Origin: JAKAXS01 sp041940525 | Lineage (GTDB): Bacteria; Pseudomonadota; Alphaproteobacteria; Rhizobiales; Hyphomicrobiaceae | Assembly (NCBI GenBank): GCA_041940525.1 | Contig: JBGTSB010000033.1 | Span: forward strand, 1-33,136 | Direction: 5' to 3' | Length of the DNA: 33,136 nucleotides | Shown: positions 16,297 to 25,100 of the stretch, one piece after another | Layout: the number at the start of each line of letters is the position of its first letter | Position numbering within the stretch: position 1 is the stretch's first letter | Translations under genes and position numbers: made by a program | The notes under the pieces: generated by a model | What the model saw: the letters and a program-made list of their open reading frames with translations, nothing else | Database searches by the model: none | What the model was told of the DNA's origin: nothing

Positions 16297-17439
16297 CTAA
16301 GAGCCTTGCCGCAAGCTCTGGCTCAGCGCGTCGATTTCACCCAGGGCGCTCTCATTATCCTCGAAGTTCTGGCGCGCGCCGCGCACCGCTTCTTCGAACT
16401 TCTCCTTATTGCCAAGCACGGCATAGGCCCGGATTAACCGCTTCCAATCAGGTAGATTTTTCCCGTCCGATTTCAACCTCTTGGCGAGTTGTTCGACCAT
16501 TGCTTCGATTGCCTTGGCCTGATCGTCAGCCGGCAACTTCGCGATCGCATCTGCAGCCGGCTTATTCTCGGAGGAATCATTTGCGGCCGGGGCATCGCCC
16601 AGCCGTTCGTTCAGAGACTTGATGCGCTGCACCAGCGGCTCTTTCCAATTCGCGTTTTCCGGAGCGCCAGCCAGCATGGCCTGATAGTCGGCCCGCGCGC
16701 CATTCAGATCACCGTCCTGCTCCTTAGCTAACGCGAGGCCGAAGGCTGCTTCCGTATTGGAAGGATCGATCTGCTTTATCCGGCGATAGGCCGAGCGGAC
16801 TTCATCCGTAACCAGTCCGTTGTTGGCGAGCATTCTGGCTTGGGCGAAACCTAGGATAAAGCGGACGTTCTCACCAAGTATTGCATTTGCTTTCTGGAAC
16901 GCGATGGCCGCTTCGTCGAAGCGCCCAATTCGCATGTACACGGGCGCGATCACGGCCCAGCCTTGACCATCATTCGGATTGCTGGCGAGGCGCTGTTCCA
17001 CTTTGCCAATGAGTTCGGCGACGGATGCCTGTTCCGCTGGAATGCTTTTGCGGGCTTCGAGTGGCGCGTCGGGAAGGCTTGGCGCGCCGATCACAAGGTA
17101 AGTGGAGATTGCGGCGAGCGGGATGACGGCTGCGGCGGCATAGGACACGAGCGTTGCCGCCGACTTTTTTGGCAGCGCGTTCTGACCAGCACCTGTCTCT
17201 TTCGCATGGCCAAGAATCCTGCGAGCAACTTCGGCTTTCGCGCTTTCGGCTTCCGCCTCCGCGATCAACCCGCGTTCCTGATCCGCCTCGATTTCGCGCA
17301 ACTGGTCACGGTAGACGGCAAGGCCGGCTTCCGACTGGATTTCCTGAGGATCAGGCTGCTCGCTCCCTCGCAGCAAAGGCCGCAACACGGCCGCCAGCAA
17401 AGCCGCCGTCATGAGCGCAAAGACGAACCACAACACCAT
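16297..17439 (-). CDS. ccmI: Cytochrome c maturation protein CcmI (CycH)
   Basis: A 380-residue membrane protein with a periplasmic TPR domain that binds the C-termini of apocytochromes c and delivers them to the CcmF/H heme ligation complex. Two membrane helices (about 2-22 and 94-118) flank a cytoplasmic loop with a leucine-zipper-like segment (YRDQLREIEADQERGLI). TPR-like repeats follow from about 140 (GWAVIAPVYMRIGRFDEAAI) to the end. The frame stays open upstream to 17883, but that stretch lacks CcmI features and runs antisense-like through the lipoprotein gene and its terminator. The ATG at 17439 gives the classic MVLWFVFALMTAALLAAV start. It is first in the ccmI-E-F-H operon. Confidence 0.93.
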   Translation of the reverse strand: MVLWFVFALMTAALLAAVLRPLLRGSEQPDPQEIQSEAGLAVYRDQLREIEADQERGLIAEAEAESAKAEVARRILGHAKETGAGQNALPKKSAATLVSYAAAAVIPLAAISTYLVIGAPSLPDAPLEARKSIPAEQASVAELIGKVEQRLASNPNDGQGWAVIAPVYMRIGRFDEAAIAFQKANAILGENVRFILGFAQARMLANNGLVTDEVRSAYRRIKQIDPSNTEAAFGLALAKEQDGDLNGARADYQAMLAGAPENANWKEPLVQRIKSLNERLGDAPAANDSSENKPAADAIAKLPADDQAKAIEAMVEQLAKRLKSDGKNLPDWKRLIRAYAVLGNKEKFEEAVRGARQNFEDNESALGEIDALSQSLRQGS

Positions 17440-17532
17440 TGGGGTTATTTTCTCCCGAACATCTGAGCTTGGGATAGGTGCGCGCTGCGGCCGTGGCAAG
17501 TGCCGGACTGAAAAGCGGGACGAAATAACCCG

Positions 17533-17571
17533 TTTAAAGTAAAACGGCGCGCCATTTATCTGCGCGCCGTT
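17533..17571 (-). terminator. Intrinsic terminator after the glycine-zipper lipoprotein gene
   Basis: AACGGCGCGC (17543-17552) and GCGCGCCGTT (17562-17571) form a perfect 10-bp GC-rich stem with a 9-nt loop. In the minus-strand transcript it is followed by TTTTACTTT. It starts 22 nt after the lipoprotein stop and ends about 95 nt before the ccmI start. It therefore separates that gene from the ccm operon, implying a ccm promoter in between. Confidence 0.8.
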
Positions 17572-17593
17572 CAAATCTGGTCTGGAGAAGTCT

Positions 17594-18076
17594 CTAGCTG
17601 ACGTTTGTCCAGGTGCCGTCCGGATTGCGGCAGGCGGTGCCGCGCATCGCTTGCGGGCGTCCGTCAATGTACACCTTGTGAGTGTAATCGCGGCAATCCA
17701 TGGCATTGCGCTTATAAGGCCTGCTTGGGACGACTTCGCCATAGTGGCCACTGTCGGCATTGCGCCATTCGACTGGTTGGCCGGACTGGCCCCGTTCAAA
17801 AGCGTCGTACTCAGCTTGCTGCGCGTAACGCCGGTCCTGCTCATCCATGGCGCGGCCGATTTCGCTGCCCACGATGCCGCCAATCACGGCACCGGCAACG
17901 GTTGCAGCGACCTTGCCGGATCCGCCGCCAACCTGGTTCCCGAGGATGCCACCAGCGATGGCGCCTACCGCAAGGCCGGTATCTTGATTGTTGGCGCAAG
18001 CTGAAACGCCAAACGCCGTTCCAACGCATAGCGCCAAAGCGGTGATGAAACGCCTGTTTTCCCTGATGATTGTCAT
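17594..18076 (-). CDS. Glycine-zipper (17-kDa surface antigen-like) outer-membrane lipoprotein
   Basis: A 160-residue protein with a lipoprotein signal peptide (lipobox VSAC, lipidated Cys near residue 27). A glycine-zipper 2TM region follows (about 35-70: LAVGAIAGGILGNQVGG and AGAVIGGIVGSEIGRAM), typical of the Rickettsia 17-kDa antigen and SlyB-like families. The C-terminal domain (about 100-158) contains two further cysteines (DCRDYTHKVY, GTACRNPDGTW). It probably sits in the outer membrane and supports envelope integrity; no enzymatic role is expected. The ATG at 18076 is chosen because GGGAG lies just upstream and it yields a clean signal peptide; the longer open frame to 18166 does not. 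It is monocistronic, between feuQ and a strong terminator. Confidence 0.88.
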   Translation of the reverse strand: MTIIRENRRFITALALCVGTAFGVSACANNQDTGLAVGAIAGGILGNQVGGGSGKVAATVAGAVIGGIVGSEIGRAMDEQDRRYAQQAEYDAFERGQSGQPVEWRNADSGHYGEVVPSRPYKRNAMDCRDYTHKVYIDGRPQAMRGTACRNPDGTWTNVS

Positions 18077-18245
18077 TTCATCTCCCGAAAAGTCAGCCTG
18101 CTGGCGATTCCGCTTCAGCGGTCTTGTTCTTGAGGTTGCCTCTAGTTGAAGATTAGAAGCTAGCAAGCCTTGCCATTACCATGTGGATTCGGGCGAAATT
18201 TCGGCTCACTGTTGCTTTGCGGACGCTTCAGCAAAGTCTTTAGTT

Positions 18246-18291
18246 GGAGGTCTCAAGCAGCAGGTAAGTGCAACCGGACTTTGAGACCTCC
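18246..18291. repeat. 11-bp perfect inverted repeat spanning the feuQ-like stop codon
   Basis: GGAGGTCTCAA (18246-18256) is the exact reverse complement of TTGAGACCTCC (18281-18291), with 24 nt between. In the transcript the first arm lies in the last codons of the kinase and the second includes its TGA stop. No T-run follows. It may protect the 3' end or act as a weak or Rho-dependent terminator. Confidence 0.55.
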
Positions 18292-19632
18292 GTGGCTCGA
18301 CTGATCGAGCGAAAATTCGCCGTGATAAAGCTGAACCAATTCAGTCACGATCGACAGTCCAAGGCCCGATCCGGGCTTGGTCTCGTCGAGCCGCAATCCT
18401 CTTTTTCCGATCCGTTTACGCTGTTCAGAGGTCAGCCCTGGCCCATCGTCCTCCACTTCTATCAGAAGCTGAGGACGGCCGGTTCGCGACTTTGGCGAAT
18501 CGTGTCTGACGCTCAATAGGACTTCGGATTTTCCCCATTTGCAGGCGTTGTCCAGAAGATTGCCGAGCATCTCTTCCAGATCATGACGTTCGCCCTGAAA
18601 GCGCGGCTTACCTACCGATTTAACGGAAATGTTGATGCCACGATCACGATAGATGCGCTCTAGCGTTCTGACCAGCGGGCCGGTCACTTCATCGACCTGT
18701 GTTACACGCCCGATCACCGCAACGCGCGCGGCCATTCTGGCACGATCGAGATAGTGAGCGACCTGATCACGCATCAAAGCCGCTTGCTCTGCCACCTTGG
18801 TTCCGAGTTGGGATTTGTCGTCCCTGGCCTCATTTGTGATGACAGCCAGAGGTGTTTTCAGAGCGTGAGCAAGATTGCCGACCTGGGTCCGGGCTCGCTC
18901 CACGATATCCAAATTGGATCTGAGCAGCGCGTTTAGCTCGGTTTGCAACGGTTCGATTTCGGCGGGAAGCTCGCCTGCCAGGCGCTGAGATTTACCAGAA
19001 CGGATGTCCGCCAAGCCGTGCTCAATCGCTCGTAGCGGTAGCAGACCAAAACGGATCTGCGCCAGAGTTACGGCGACTAAGCCCAGTCCGGACAACGCCA
19101 GTGCGATCGCCAGCCGCGTTAGAAAGTTAGCGTTACGGCTTTCCAGCCAATCGACCGGTCCGGCAACGATGACCGAATAACGGTTGCCGTCTTCGGTGTG
19201 GTTATTGGTGTCGATCAACTCGACCATACGCAACGTTTCGCCGACGGGACCGGGCGCGTTCATCCAGCGCGCACCGTTTGCGTCGGGCTCGACGTTTTCT
19301 TCGATCGGAGAGGGAAGCTGCGCTGTTGCAAGCGAGGCGGAAACTAGACGATTGCCCTCTGAATCGAGTGGGCGAATTTGCCAGTACCAGCCTGAATGCG
19401 TTTCTTCAAACAGGGGTTCGTAACGGTTCGCCGGCGTCACCGGCTCAGGTCCGCCCGAACTCAAGCTATCGACAGCGATGGCGTTGACGAGCTTTTCGAT
19501 GCGGCCGTCGAAGCTCGCTTGCACGTCATCGCGGTAGAGCTGGAAAATAATGATGCCCGCTAGCGGCAGCACGATCATCGTCCACGCCGCTGAGGTAGCA
19601 AACAGGCGGAAGGCGAGCGAGTTAAACCTCAT
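18253..19632 (-). CDS. feuQ: FeuQ/PhoQ-like sensor histidine kinase
   Basis: A 459-residue inner-membrane kinase. Transmembrane segments at about 12-32 and 172-192 enclose a ~140-residue periplasmic sensor domain. The H-box is the PhoQ/FeuQ-type NLAHALKTPLAVI with phospho-His 256. The catalytic domain is intact: N-box LGNLLDNACKWG, G1 DDGPGL, G2 GSGLGLSI. It overlaps the response-regulator gene by 4 nt. Similarity to FeuQ of Sinorhizobium meliloti, which controls cyclic glucan export and osmoadaptation genes, is judged from memory of the HALKTPL box, the regulator sequence and the gene order next to cyc/ccm genes. The kinase family is certain; the feuQ name is likely but not proven. Confidence 0.85.
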   Translation of the reverse strand: MRFNSLAFRLFATSAAWTMIVLPLAGIIIFQLYRDDVQASFDGRIEKLVNAIAVDSLSSGGPEPVTPANRYEPLFEETHSGWYWQIRPLDSEGNRLVSASLATAQLPSPIEENVEPDANGARWMNAPGPVGETLRMVELIDTNNHTEDGNRYSVIVAGPVDWLESRNANFLTRLAIALALSGLGLVAVTLAQIRFGLLPLRAIEHGLADIRSGKSQRLAGELPAEIEPLQTELNALLRSNLDIVERARTQVGNLAHALKTPLAVITNEARDDKSQLGTKVAEQAALMRDQVAHYLDRARMAARVAVIGRVTQVDEVTGPLVRTLERIYRDRGINISVKSVGKPRFQGERHDLEEMLGNLLDNACKWGKSEVLLSVRHDSPKSRTGRPQLLIEVEDDGPGLTSEQRKRIGKRGLRLDETKPGSGLGLSIVTELVQLYHGEFSLDQSSHGGLKVRLHLPAA

Positions 19633-20309
19633 CGATCCTCTGGTGCGGCATCAACCGGACCCATCCGGTAACCGAGGCCGCGCACGGTCTCTATCATTTC
19701 AGCCGGAATCTTTTTACGGAGGCGGCCGATGAACACTTCGATCGTGTTGCTGTCGCGGTCGAAGTCCTGCTCGTACAAATGCTCGACCAGTTCGGTACGC
19801 GACACGACGCGCCCATTGTGGTGCATGAGGTAAGCAAGCAGCCGGTACTCGTGCGAGGTCAGTTTGACTTGTTGACCTTCCAACGTCACACGGGCGGCCT
19901 TGGTGTCGAGACGCACGGGACCGCATTCGATCTCGCTGGTGGCGTGGCCTGATGCCCGGCGCAGTTGGGCGCGCACGCGTGCCAGCAGCTCTTCCATATG
20001 AAATGGCTTGGCGACGTAGTCGTCCGCGCCGGCATCCATCCCGGCGACCTTGTCGCTCCACCTGTCGCGCGCGGTCAGAATAATGACAGGCATCGTGCGA
20101 CTTGACCGGCGCCATTGTTCCAAGACGGAAATGCCATCCATCTTCGGAAGGCCGATGTCGAGAATGATGACGTCATAGGGCTCGGTGTCGCCGAGGAAAT
20201 AGCCCTCTTCGCCATCGCTGGCAGCGTCGACAGCGTAGCCGGCGTCCGTCAACGCGGTGGTAAGCTGGCGGTTTAGGTCCTGGTCATCCTCAACGACTAA
20301 AATGCGCAC
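19629..20309 (-). CDS. feuP: FeuP/PhoP-like response regulator
   Basis: A 226-residue OmpR-family regulator. The receiver has phospho-acceptor Asp51 (IILDIGLPKMDG) and Lys101 (YVAKPFH); the winged-helix domain includes KLTSHEYRLLAYLMHHNGRV, FDRDSNTIEVFIGRLRKKI and TVRGLGYRM. These segments closely resemble what I recall of FeuP. The frame opens with a GTG at 20345, but the GTG at 20309 gives the standard MRILVVEDD beginning, so that start is preferred. Its 3' end overlaps the kinase gene by 4 nt. It lies 60 nt downstream of a small periplasmic FeuN-like gene, completing a feuN-feuP-feuQ arrangement. In Sinorhizobium this system activates cyclic glucan export and symbiosis-related genes; targets here are unknown. 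Confidence 0.87.
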   Translation of the reverse strand: MRILVVEDDQDLNRQLTTALTDAGYAVDAASDGEEGYFLGDTEPYDVIILDIGLPKMDGISVLEQWRRSSRTMPVIILTARDRWSDKVAGMDAGADDYVAKPFHMEELLARVRAQLRRASGHATSEIECGPVRLDTKAARVTLEGQQVKLTSHEYRLLAYLMHHNGRVVSRTELVEHLYEQDFDRDSNTIEVFIGRLRKKIPAEMIETVRGLGYRMGPVDAAPEDR

Positions 20310-20369
20310 GGCTGGTCTCGTCTGGTTACGGTTCGATTCCCGCACGGTAGAGAATGCTTCGCCGGTTTT

Positions 20370-20672
20370 CTAGCGGTCGAACGGTTTCCTGGCATTAACG
20401 GTCATCATTTTGAGGTTGCCCTTAATACGGACAATGAGCCGGAAGACCCAGGTCCCATCGTCATTGCACAGGGTTGTCTTGATGATCTGGCCGTCGATGT
20501 GCCCGCGCGCTTCCTTGGCCAGGCGCTCCACCGTGTAGAGCCCTTGCTGCCGGACAATCGGCGCGGCCTCCGACCAATCGTTAATGCAGCGGTTGGCAGC
20601 ATGGCCTGGGGCTGCGCCCAAAAGGGCCATTGCCGCCAGAGCGGTCATTTTGCGTCGCATTGGGCCTCGCAT
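20370..20672 (-). CDS. feuN: Small periplasmic FeuN-like protein (PepSY-like), probable modulator of the adjacent kinase
   Basis: A 100-residue precursor with a signal peptide (cleavage near PGHAA|N) and a ~74-residue mature domain. The mature part (YTVERLAKEARGHIDGQI, then GTWVFRLIVRIKG, then MMTVNARKPF) has the helix-plus-strands pattern of PepSY-like domains. Two cysteines (29 and 69) could form a disulfide. In S. meliloti, FeuN is a small periplasmic inhibitor encoded just before feuP that binds FeuQ; position and size match here. The start is ambiguous: Met1 (20672) has no Shine-Dalgarno, while Met5 (20660) has GCGAGG four bases upstream. A weak promoter-like pair, TTGCTC-17 nt-TAGTGT, lies about 20-45 nt upstream. 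The feuN name is inferred from position and architecture, not an alignment. Confidence 0.65.
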   Translation of the reverse strand: MRGPMRRKMTALAAMALLGAAPGHAANRCINDWSEAAPIVRQQGLYTVERLAKEARGHIDGQIIKTTLCNDDGTWVFRLIVRIKGNLKMMTVNARKPFDR

Positions 20673-20724
20673 TTGGCCGCTACACTAACGGCATGGGCGT
20701 GAATGAGCAATGAATGCTGCTGTC

Positions 20725-20758
20725 TTGCGCGGCTTGGCCGGGCCGCCATGCCGCGCAA
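20725..20758. terminator. GC-rich hairpin between the GTA lysis gene and feuN
   Basis: TTGCGCGGC (20725-20733) pairs perfectly with GCCGCGCAA (20750-20758). The 16-nt GC-rich interior can pair further. It begins 10 nt after the lysis-gene stop on the minus strand. No T-run follows, so efficient intrinsic termination is doubtful. It is nevertheless the only visible insulator between the GTA operon and feuNPQ. Confidence 0.45.
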
Positions 20759-20768
20759 CAATGCTGTC

Positions 20769-21038
20769 CTATAGCTTTACTGTGAAGGCTCTACGTTCAA
20801 TGGGCTGGGTTGCCCGCACCCTGCCCGTGATTGTCATCAGCGTGCCAATGAGCGCGATGATCGCCTGAGCCGCGGAAACCACCTGCGAGCCCAGCTGTCC
20901 TACCAGCTCGCTGGTAAGGTCCAGCCCGAGGATCTGGCCCGCCACCGGCAAGATTGCCGCTAGCCCGGTGGTGATCGCCCCCCAGATCGTCATTGAGTTG
21001 CCCCACCATTTGCTCTCATCCGTCATGGTTTGATTCAT
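20769..21038 (-). CDS. Holin-like protein from a possible internal start of the lysis gene
   Basis: In-frame ATG at codon 351 of the lysis gene would give an 89-residue protein: a short charged N-terminus (MNQTMTDESKWWGNS), two hydrophobic helices and a basic C-terminus. That is the shape of small two-helix holins. AAAAGGAGA lies before the ATG, with eight bases between GGAG and the start, one of the best ribosome binding sites in this window. The boundary coincides exactly with the start of the holin domain. The larger fusion contains the same residues, so both products may be made from one frame. Not proven; the fusion might also be the sole product. Confidence 0.5.
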   Translation of the reverse strand: MNQTMTDESKWWGNSMTIWGAITTGLAAILPVAGQILGLDLTSELVGQLGSQVVSAAQAIIALIGTLMTITGRVRATQPIERRAFTVKL

Positions 21039-22088
21039 CGTGCTGTCTCCTTTTCCGATAGGCGATTGTTCAGTGCCCTTGGCCACCTGATTGGCCAGAG
21101 CCAATGTCTTGTCCACGCGGTTCAGCCAGCCCCGGCCGAAGCGCCAGAAATGGGGGATCATGCGATAGCGCTGGCGCCGGTTTGCCGCGTATCCGCGCAG
21201 GATTGTCTCCACCGGCATATCTTTCAGCGCTTTCAGCGTCAGCGGCCCGATGATGCCGTCGGCAGTTGTGCCGATCGTCTCTTGCAGTATCCGGATTGCG
21301 GTGCCGGGGCCTTGGTTGACCGCCGCATCGAAATGCATAATCGCGACTGCCGCAGGCAACTGATCACAGCGGGCCTTGTCCCAGTATCTCTGGCGATATA
21401 TTTGGGCGACCTCTCCGTCCGCGATCGTTTTGAGTGATGCCAACAATGCACCCCGCGCCGCCGCCGTTAGCCTCTGGCCTTTCCAGTCTGCGTAGACGCC
21501 GAGCGTGATGCCCTTGTTGGTGGGGCCGCCGGGATCGTAAGGATCATCGCTGAAGCCTCCTTCCATCGCCAGGACATGCTCAAGCGCGACCGAAAAGTGG
21601 CGGCCTTGCTGCGTGCTGTCTGCTGACGGCCTGGAGGGGCCTGATAAGGGCCAGCGCAGAGCCACAACACGCGATTTCGGGAATGCCGCGACCGTCACAG
21701 CGTCGGACTGATTGCCGCCTAGAAGGAAGAGCATGTCCGACGTTTCACCGACGACAAAACCGACATGGCCCAGCGCCGGATCGGACCCGCGCGACAACAC
21801 GGCGATGCATCCGTGCTGGGCGTCCTTGCCGAGGCTCTTACCCCAGGCAGAATAGGATCGCGCCATGAGCGAGCGCGTTGCGCGGGTACCGCTACGCTGC
21901 AAGCAAGCACCCACGAACGCAGCACACCACGCAACTTCGTCATTATCGATTTGCGAGAAACCGGCGTCGCGGTAAAGCGCTACGACACGCGGATTATGCG
22001 CGCCATGGCCTTTGTATTCGCTTTGGCCAAACTCAGCCCAGGCCGCGCTCAGCCACGTAGGCTGAGCATGAGGCTGCTCATCGGACAT
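20769..22088 (-). CDS. Three-domain lysis protein: CHAP-like peptidase, GH108 muramidase and holin-like membrane domain
   Basis: A 439-residue protein. Residues 10-147 form a TIGR02594/CHAP-like cysteine peptidase with candidate Cys55 (VAWCAAFVG), His108 (LGHVGFV) and Asn126 (LGGNQSD). Residues 165-290 form a GH108 N-acetylmuramidase: catalytic Glu176 in LAMEGGFSDDPYDPGGPT, then KGITLGVY and a peptidoglycan-binding-like TADGIIGPLTLKAL. Residues 351-439 contain two membrane segments (about 366-389 and 402-424) and end in GRVRATQPI, a pattern seen in holin-like tails. It should cut peptidoglycan to release GTA particles, or help them cross the wall. It starts 24 nt after the host-specificity gene with GGAAG six bases before its ATG. 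Fusing lysin to holin is unusual, and a second start at 21038 may release the holin part alone. Confidence 0.85.
   Translation of the reverse strand: MSDEQPHAQPTWLSAAWAEFGQSEYKGHGAHNPRVVALYRDAGFSQIDNDEVAWCAAFVGACLQRSGTRATRSLMARSYSAWGKSLGKDAQHGCIAVLSRGSDPALGHVGFVVGETSDMLFLLGGNQSDAVTVAAFPKSRVVALRWPLSGPSRPSADSTQQGRHFSVALEHVLAMEGGFSDDPYDPGGPTNKGITLGVYADWKGQRLTAAARGALLASLKTIADGEVAQIYRQRYWDKARCDQLPAAVAIMHFDAAVNQGPGTAIRILQETIGTTADGIIGPLTLKALKDMPVETILRGYAANRRQRYRMIPHFWRFGRGWLNRVDKTLALANQVAKGTEQSPIGKGDSTMNQTMTDESKWWGNSMTIWGAITTGLAAILPVAGQILGLDLTSELVGQLGSQVVSAAQAIIALIGTLMTITGRVRATQPIERRAFTVKL
21047..21053 (-). promoter_or_regulatory. Internal Shine-Dalgarno AAAGGAG inside the lysis gene
   Basis: The minus strand reads AAAGGAG here, a near-perfect match to the anti-Shine-Dalgarno. 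It is eight bases before the in-frame ATG at 21038. In the fusion it encodes part of the linker GKGDST. Confidence 0.65.
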
Positions 22089-22112
22089 TGATGTCTTCCA
22101 AGGTAATTGAAA

Positions 22113-25100
22113 TTAGAGAACGGCGCGCGCCGCACTTCCGCGTCCGAAGATGCCGCTGATCTGATAGACGGCGACAGAGACCGACGCTTGCGGCCCACCA
22201 AAGTCTTCTGTTTGCTGGGCGAGCGTGTAATCGACCGACGGCGTGGTGCTTTTAAGCGTCCGAACAACATTCGCGCCGTTCAAAACATCGACCTCGTAAC
22301 TTTCCTCGTCTTCGCCGAGCGGGACTTCAGGCAGCTCCCAGTTATCGCCACCTATACGTGTTCGTCTGATCCAGCTGATCTGGAGATCGCCGCTGTCGCG
22401 ACGGCCCCTAAGATGAACTGGCGCGTATGGGCGGAAGCCAATGCCACGGAAGGTGTGACTACGCGTTGCGTAATCCTGGTGGCCGATGTCAAAGGCAGCC
22501 GGGCCAACGCGCCAGTTGAGAGGGAGGCGGATTTCGCCGATCGAGATGTCGACCGGAGAGAGAGCTTCAGAGATGAAGACGATGCGAGATCCGACCGGCC
22601 GGGTGCCTGCGGCTCGCATAACAGACTCCGTCCCAGCCTGGCCGCGCAAAAGACCAGACAGCGCGTAGGTTCGTTCGCCGACAAGTTCCGCTGTTTCGAA
22701 TTGGAAGATTTCCCACTCGCCGTTTTCGTCGACAACGGCAGCGCTATTGCTACCCGCCAAGAGGTTGGAGCGCGTGGCGGATGTCAGCTCTCCTGCGCCG
22801 ATCTCAACTTCGATGCGCGTTGCTTTGTCAATCACGCCGGCGGGGCCGGACGGAAACGTGGTCAGCGTCTCGCCGAGAACGGATGCAAACCCGGCTAGGC
22901 CTTTGAGTGAATAGCCGGTCTCCGTCGGTGATCCAAAGACGGCAATTGATCCAGGCCATGGCTCTTTTGCGGCGGCGACATAACCTTGCTCAGGCCGCTC
23001 CGAGCCTCGTAGCAGCGGTAGATCCAGAAACTCGAATTCGGGTTTTCCGGTCGTGACCGGCGCACTGGCTTCGGCCGCGCGTGCCGGCACCGTGACCGCC
23101 GCGTAGACGCTCGGGTCTATCGAGCGGCCTTCAATGTCTCGCGCGCCGTGATCGCCGACTTCGCCGATAAGGATCAGGTTGTCGAGCTCCTCATTCCTTA
23201 CCGTTACGACGTCGCCTGGCTCCAGGGCCAGTGCACTCGGCGGTAAAGCGAATGAGGCTCGCTCCCGCGCGGACCACGCCTCGTACAGCCAGCTTTCGGC
23301 GATTGCGCCGGCTCGCTCCGATTCCAACACCAGAGGCAGCTCAGCTTGGGCGATGCGCCCGCTCGCTCCGGCCAGACGGCGCGCTTCGGCGACGGCTTTG
23401 CGATACTCGCCATCAGATCGGACAAAGCTGACCTTCGCCGATGCAGGCAGGTCGGTTTCCTGCCCTCGCGTCAATGTCAGCAACGGCCGTTCGGGTTTGA
23501 CCTCGACCAATTCATCAAGCGTGAACGATCGCACCGAAGGCTCTCCGCCGCGATGGCGCAGGACGACTTTGCCGCCTGACTCCAATGCGTCGAAGAAATA
23601 TGCCAACTCCAACGGCTGCATTGCGTCGCGTGCCGACATCACCCTGTCGATAACGAAGCCCGGCACCATTCCGTTGATGGCATCCGTGTCGTAGTGCTCA
23701 AAGCCGAAGTCATCGAGAATGGCGGCGACGGCAGCGTTGAGCGGGATCCCAGTCAAGCGGCCATTCAGCCAGTGCCCGAAGCGCCAGTTCTCACCGTCAG
23801 CCCACAGCTCACGATCATACGGGAATGCCGGATAGGGACGTGCGTCCCAAGCATAAACGAAGATGCGGCCGGTATCGACCATCCTGCCAGCATAGACATT
23901 CGAGGCCGGATTGATGCCGTCAACGTAGTTGGGGCTTGCCGGATCAAATCCTTCGATAAATGCGCGGATGTAGCGCCGCTGGATAAAGTCGTCGCGTGCG
24001 CCGGTTGAAAAATGTGGCAGAGTGCTTTCAGAGCTCTTCGGGTCAACGAAGACGTTCGGCTGGTTGGCGCTCTTGTCGACAGCGGCGCTGCCGATTTCCA
24101 TGAACCAGAACGGCTTCGACTGGGGCACCCAGGCTGTCGGCGTCTCATTTTCAATTCCGGCCGGACGATCGTAGTGTTGGTTCAACCACCACGACTTGAT
24201 GTCCTTATAGCGATAGATCCAGGGCTTGCCCGTACCGTCGGTAATTGGTGACCGCAGTTGCGCCAGCCGGTCCGCTTCGCTGGCATAATACCAATCATAG
24301 CCTTCGCCAGCTTGCAGGTTTCCGCGGAGATAATCGAGATCGTAGATCGAGCGCGTTCCGTCGTGATAATCGATGTGATTGACACCATCACGCCAGTCGG
24401 CCAGCGGCCAATAGATATCGATACCGATCGCGTCGATCGAAGGCGATGCCCACAGTGGGTCAAGATGAAAATAGACATCGCCGCTGCCGTCAGGGGGTTG
24501 ATAGCCGAAGTATTCCGACCAGTCGGCCGCGTAGGTCACCTTAGTGCCTGCGCCGAGGACGCTTTTGACATCGTTGGCTAAAGCCGTAAGCGCGGCGACG
24601 AACGGAAACGTTCCTTCAGCACTTCGAACCTGACTTAGCCCGCGCAGTTCGCTGCTCAGCACGAAGGTATCGACGCCTCCCGCGGCCTTGGCCAGATACG
24701 CCATGTGCAAGACCATGCGGCGCAAGGTCCATTCCGATGGACCGGAATACCGCACGGTTGATCCGGAAAGTTGGAAGTGTGCCGGAGTGCAGGTGCCAAC
24801 AAAGTTCGCGATTTGGGATGCCGCGGCTGAGGTTTTATCCGGCGTTCCTGGCCGTCCGGGCCCCGGATAGCACGTGATCCTACCACGCCAGGGGTAGGCC
24901 GGTTGCGCTGCGCTATCGGAATAAGGGTCCGGCAGTGCGTTGCCGTGGGGAACGTCCATCAAGATAAACGGCGTAAGCGTGACGGCTTTACCTCGCGCCT
25001 TTAAATCCTGCATCGCGGCGACCACCGTTTGGTCCGACGGCGTGCCGCCGTAGGCCGCCCGGCCATCGTTGCGGCTCGTGACCAGCGCGTTCGCGCGCGT

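Noticed and set aside
17440..17883. N-terminal extension of the ccmI frame by 148 residues
   Set aside because: It runs antisense through the lipoprotein gene and its terminator hairpin and precedes the canonical CcmI membrane start; an open frame by composition only.
18292..20340. Classical PhoP/PhoQ magnesium system
   Set aside because: The H-box is PhoQ-like, but a small periplasmic gene upstream and the adjacent ccm genes match the FeuN-FeuP-FeuQ arrangement better.
22107..22898. 263-residue plus-strand open frame
   Set aside because: Antisense to the conserved C-terminal region of the GTA tail-tip gene; no motif.
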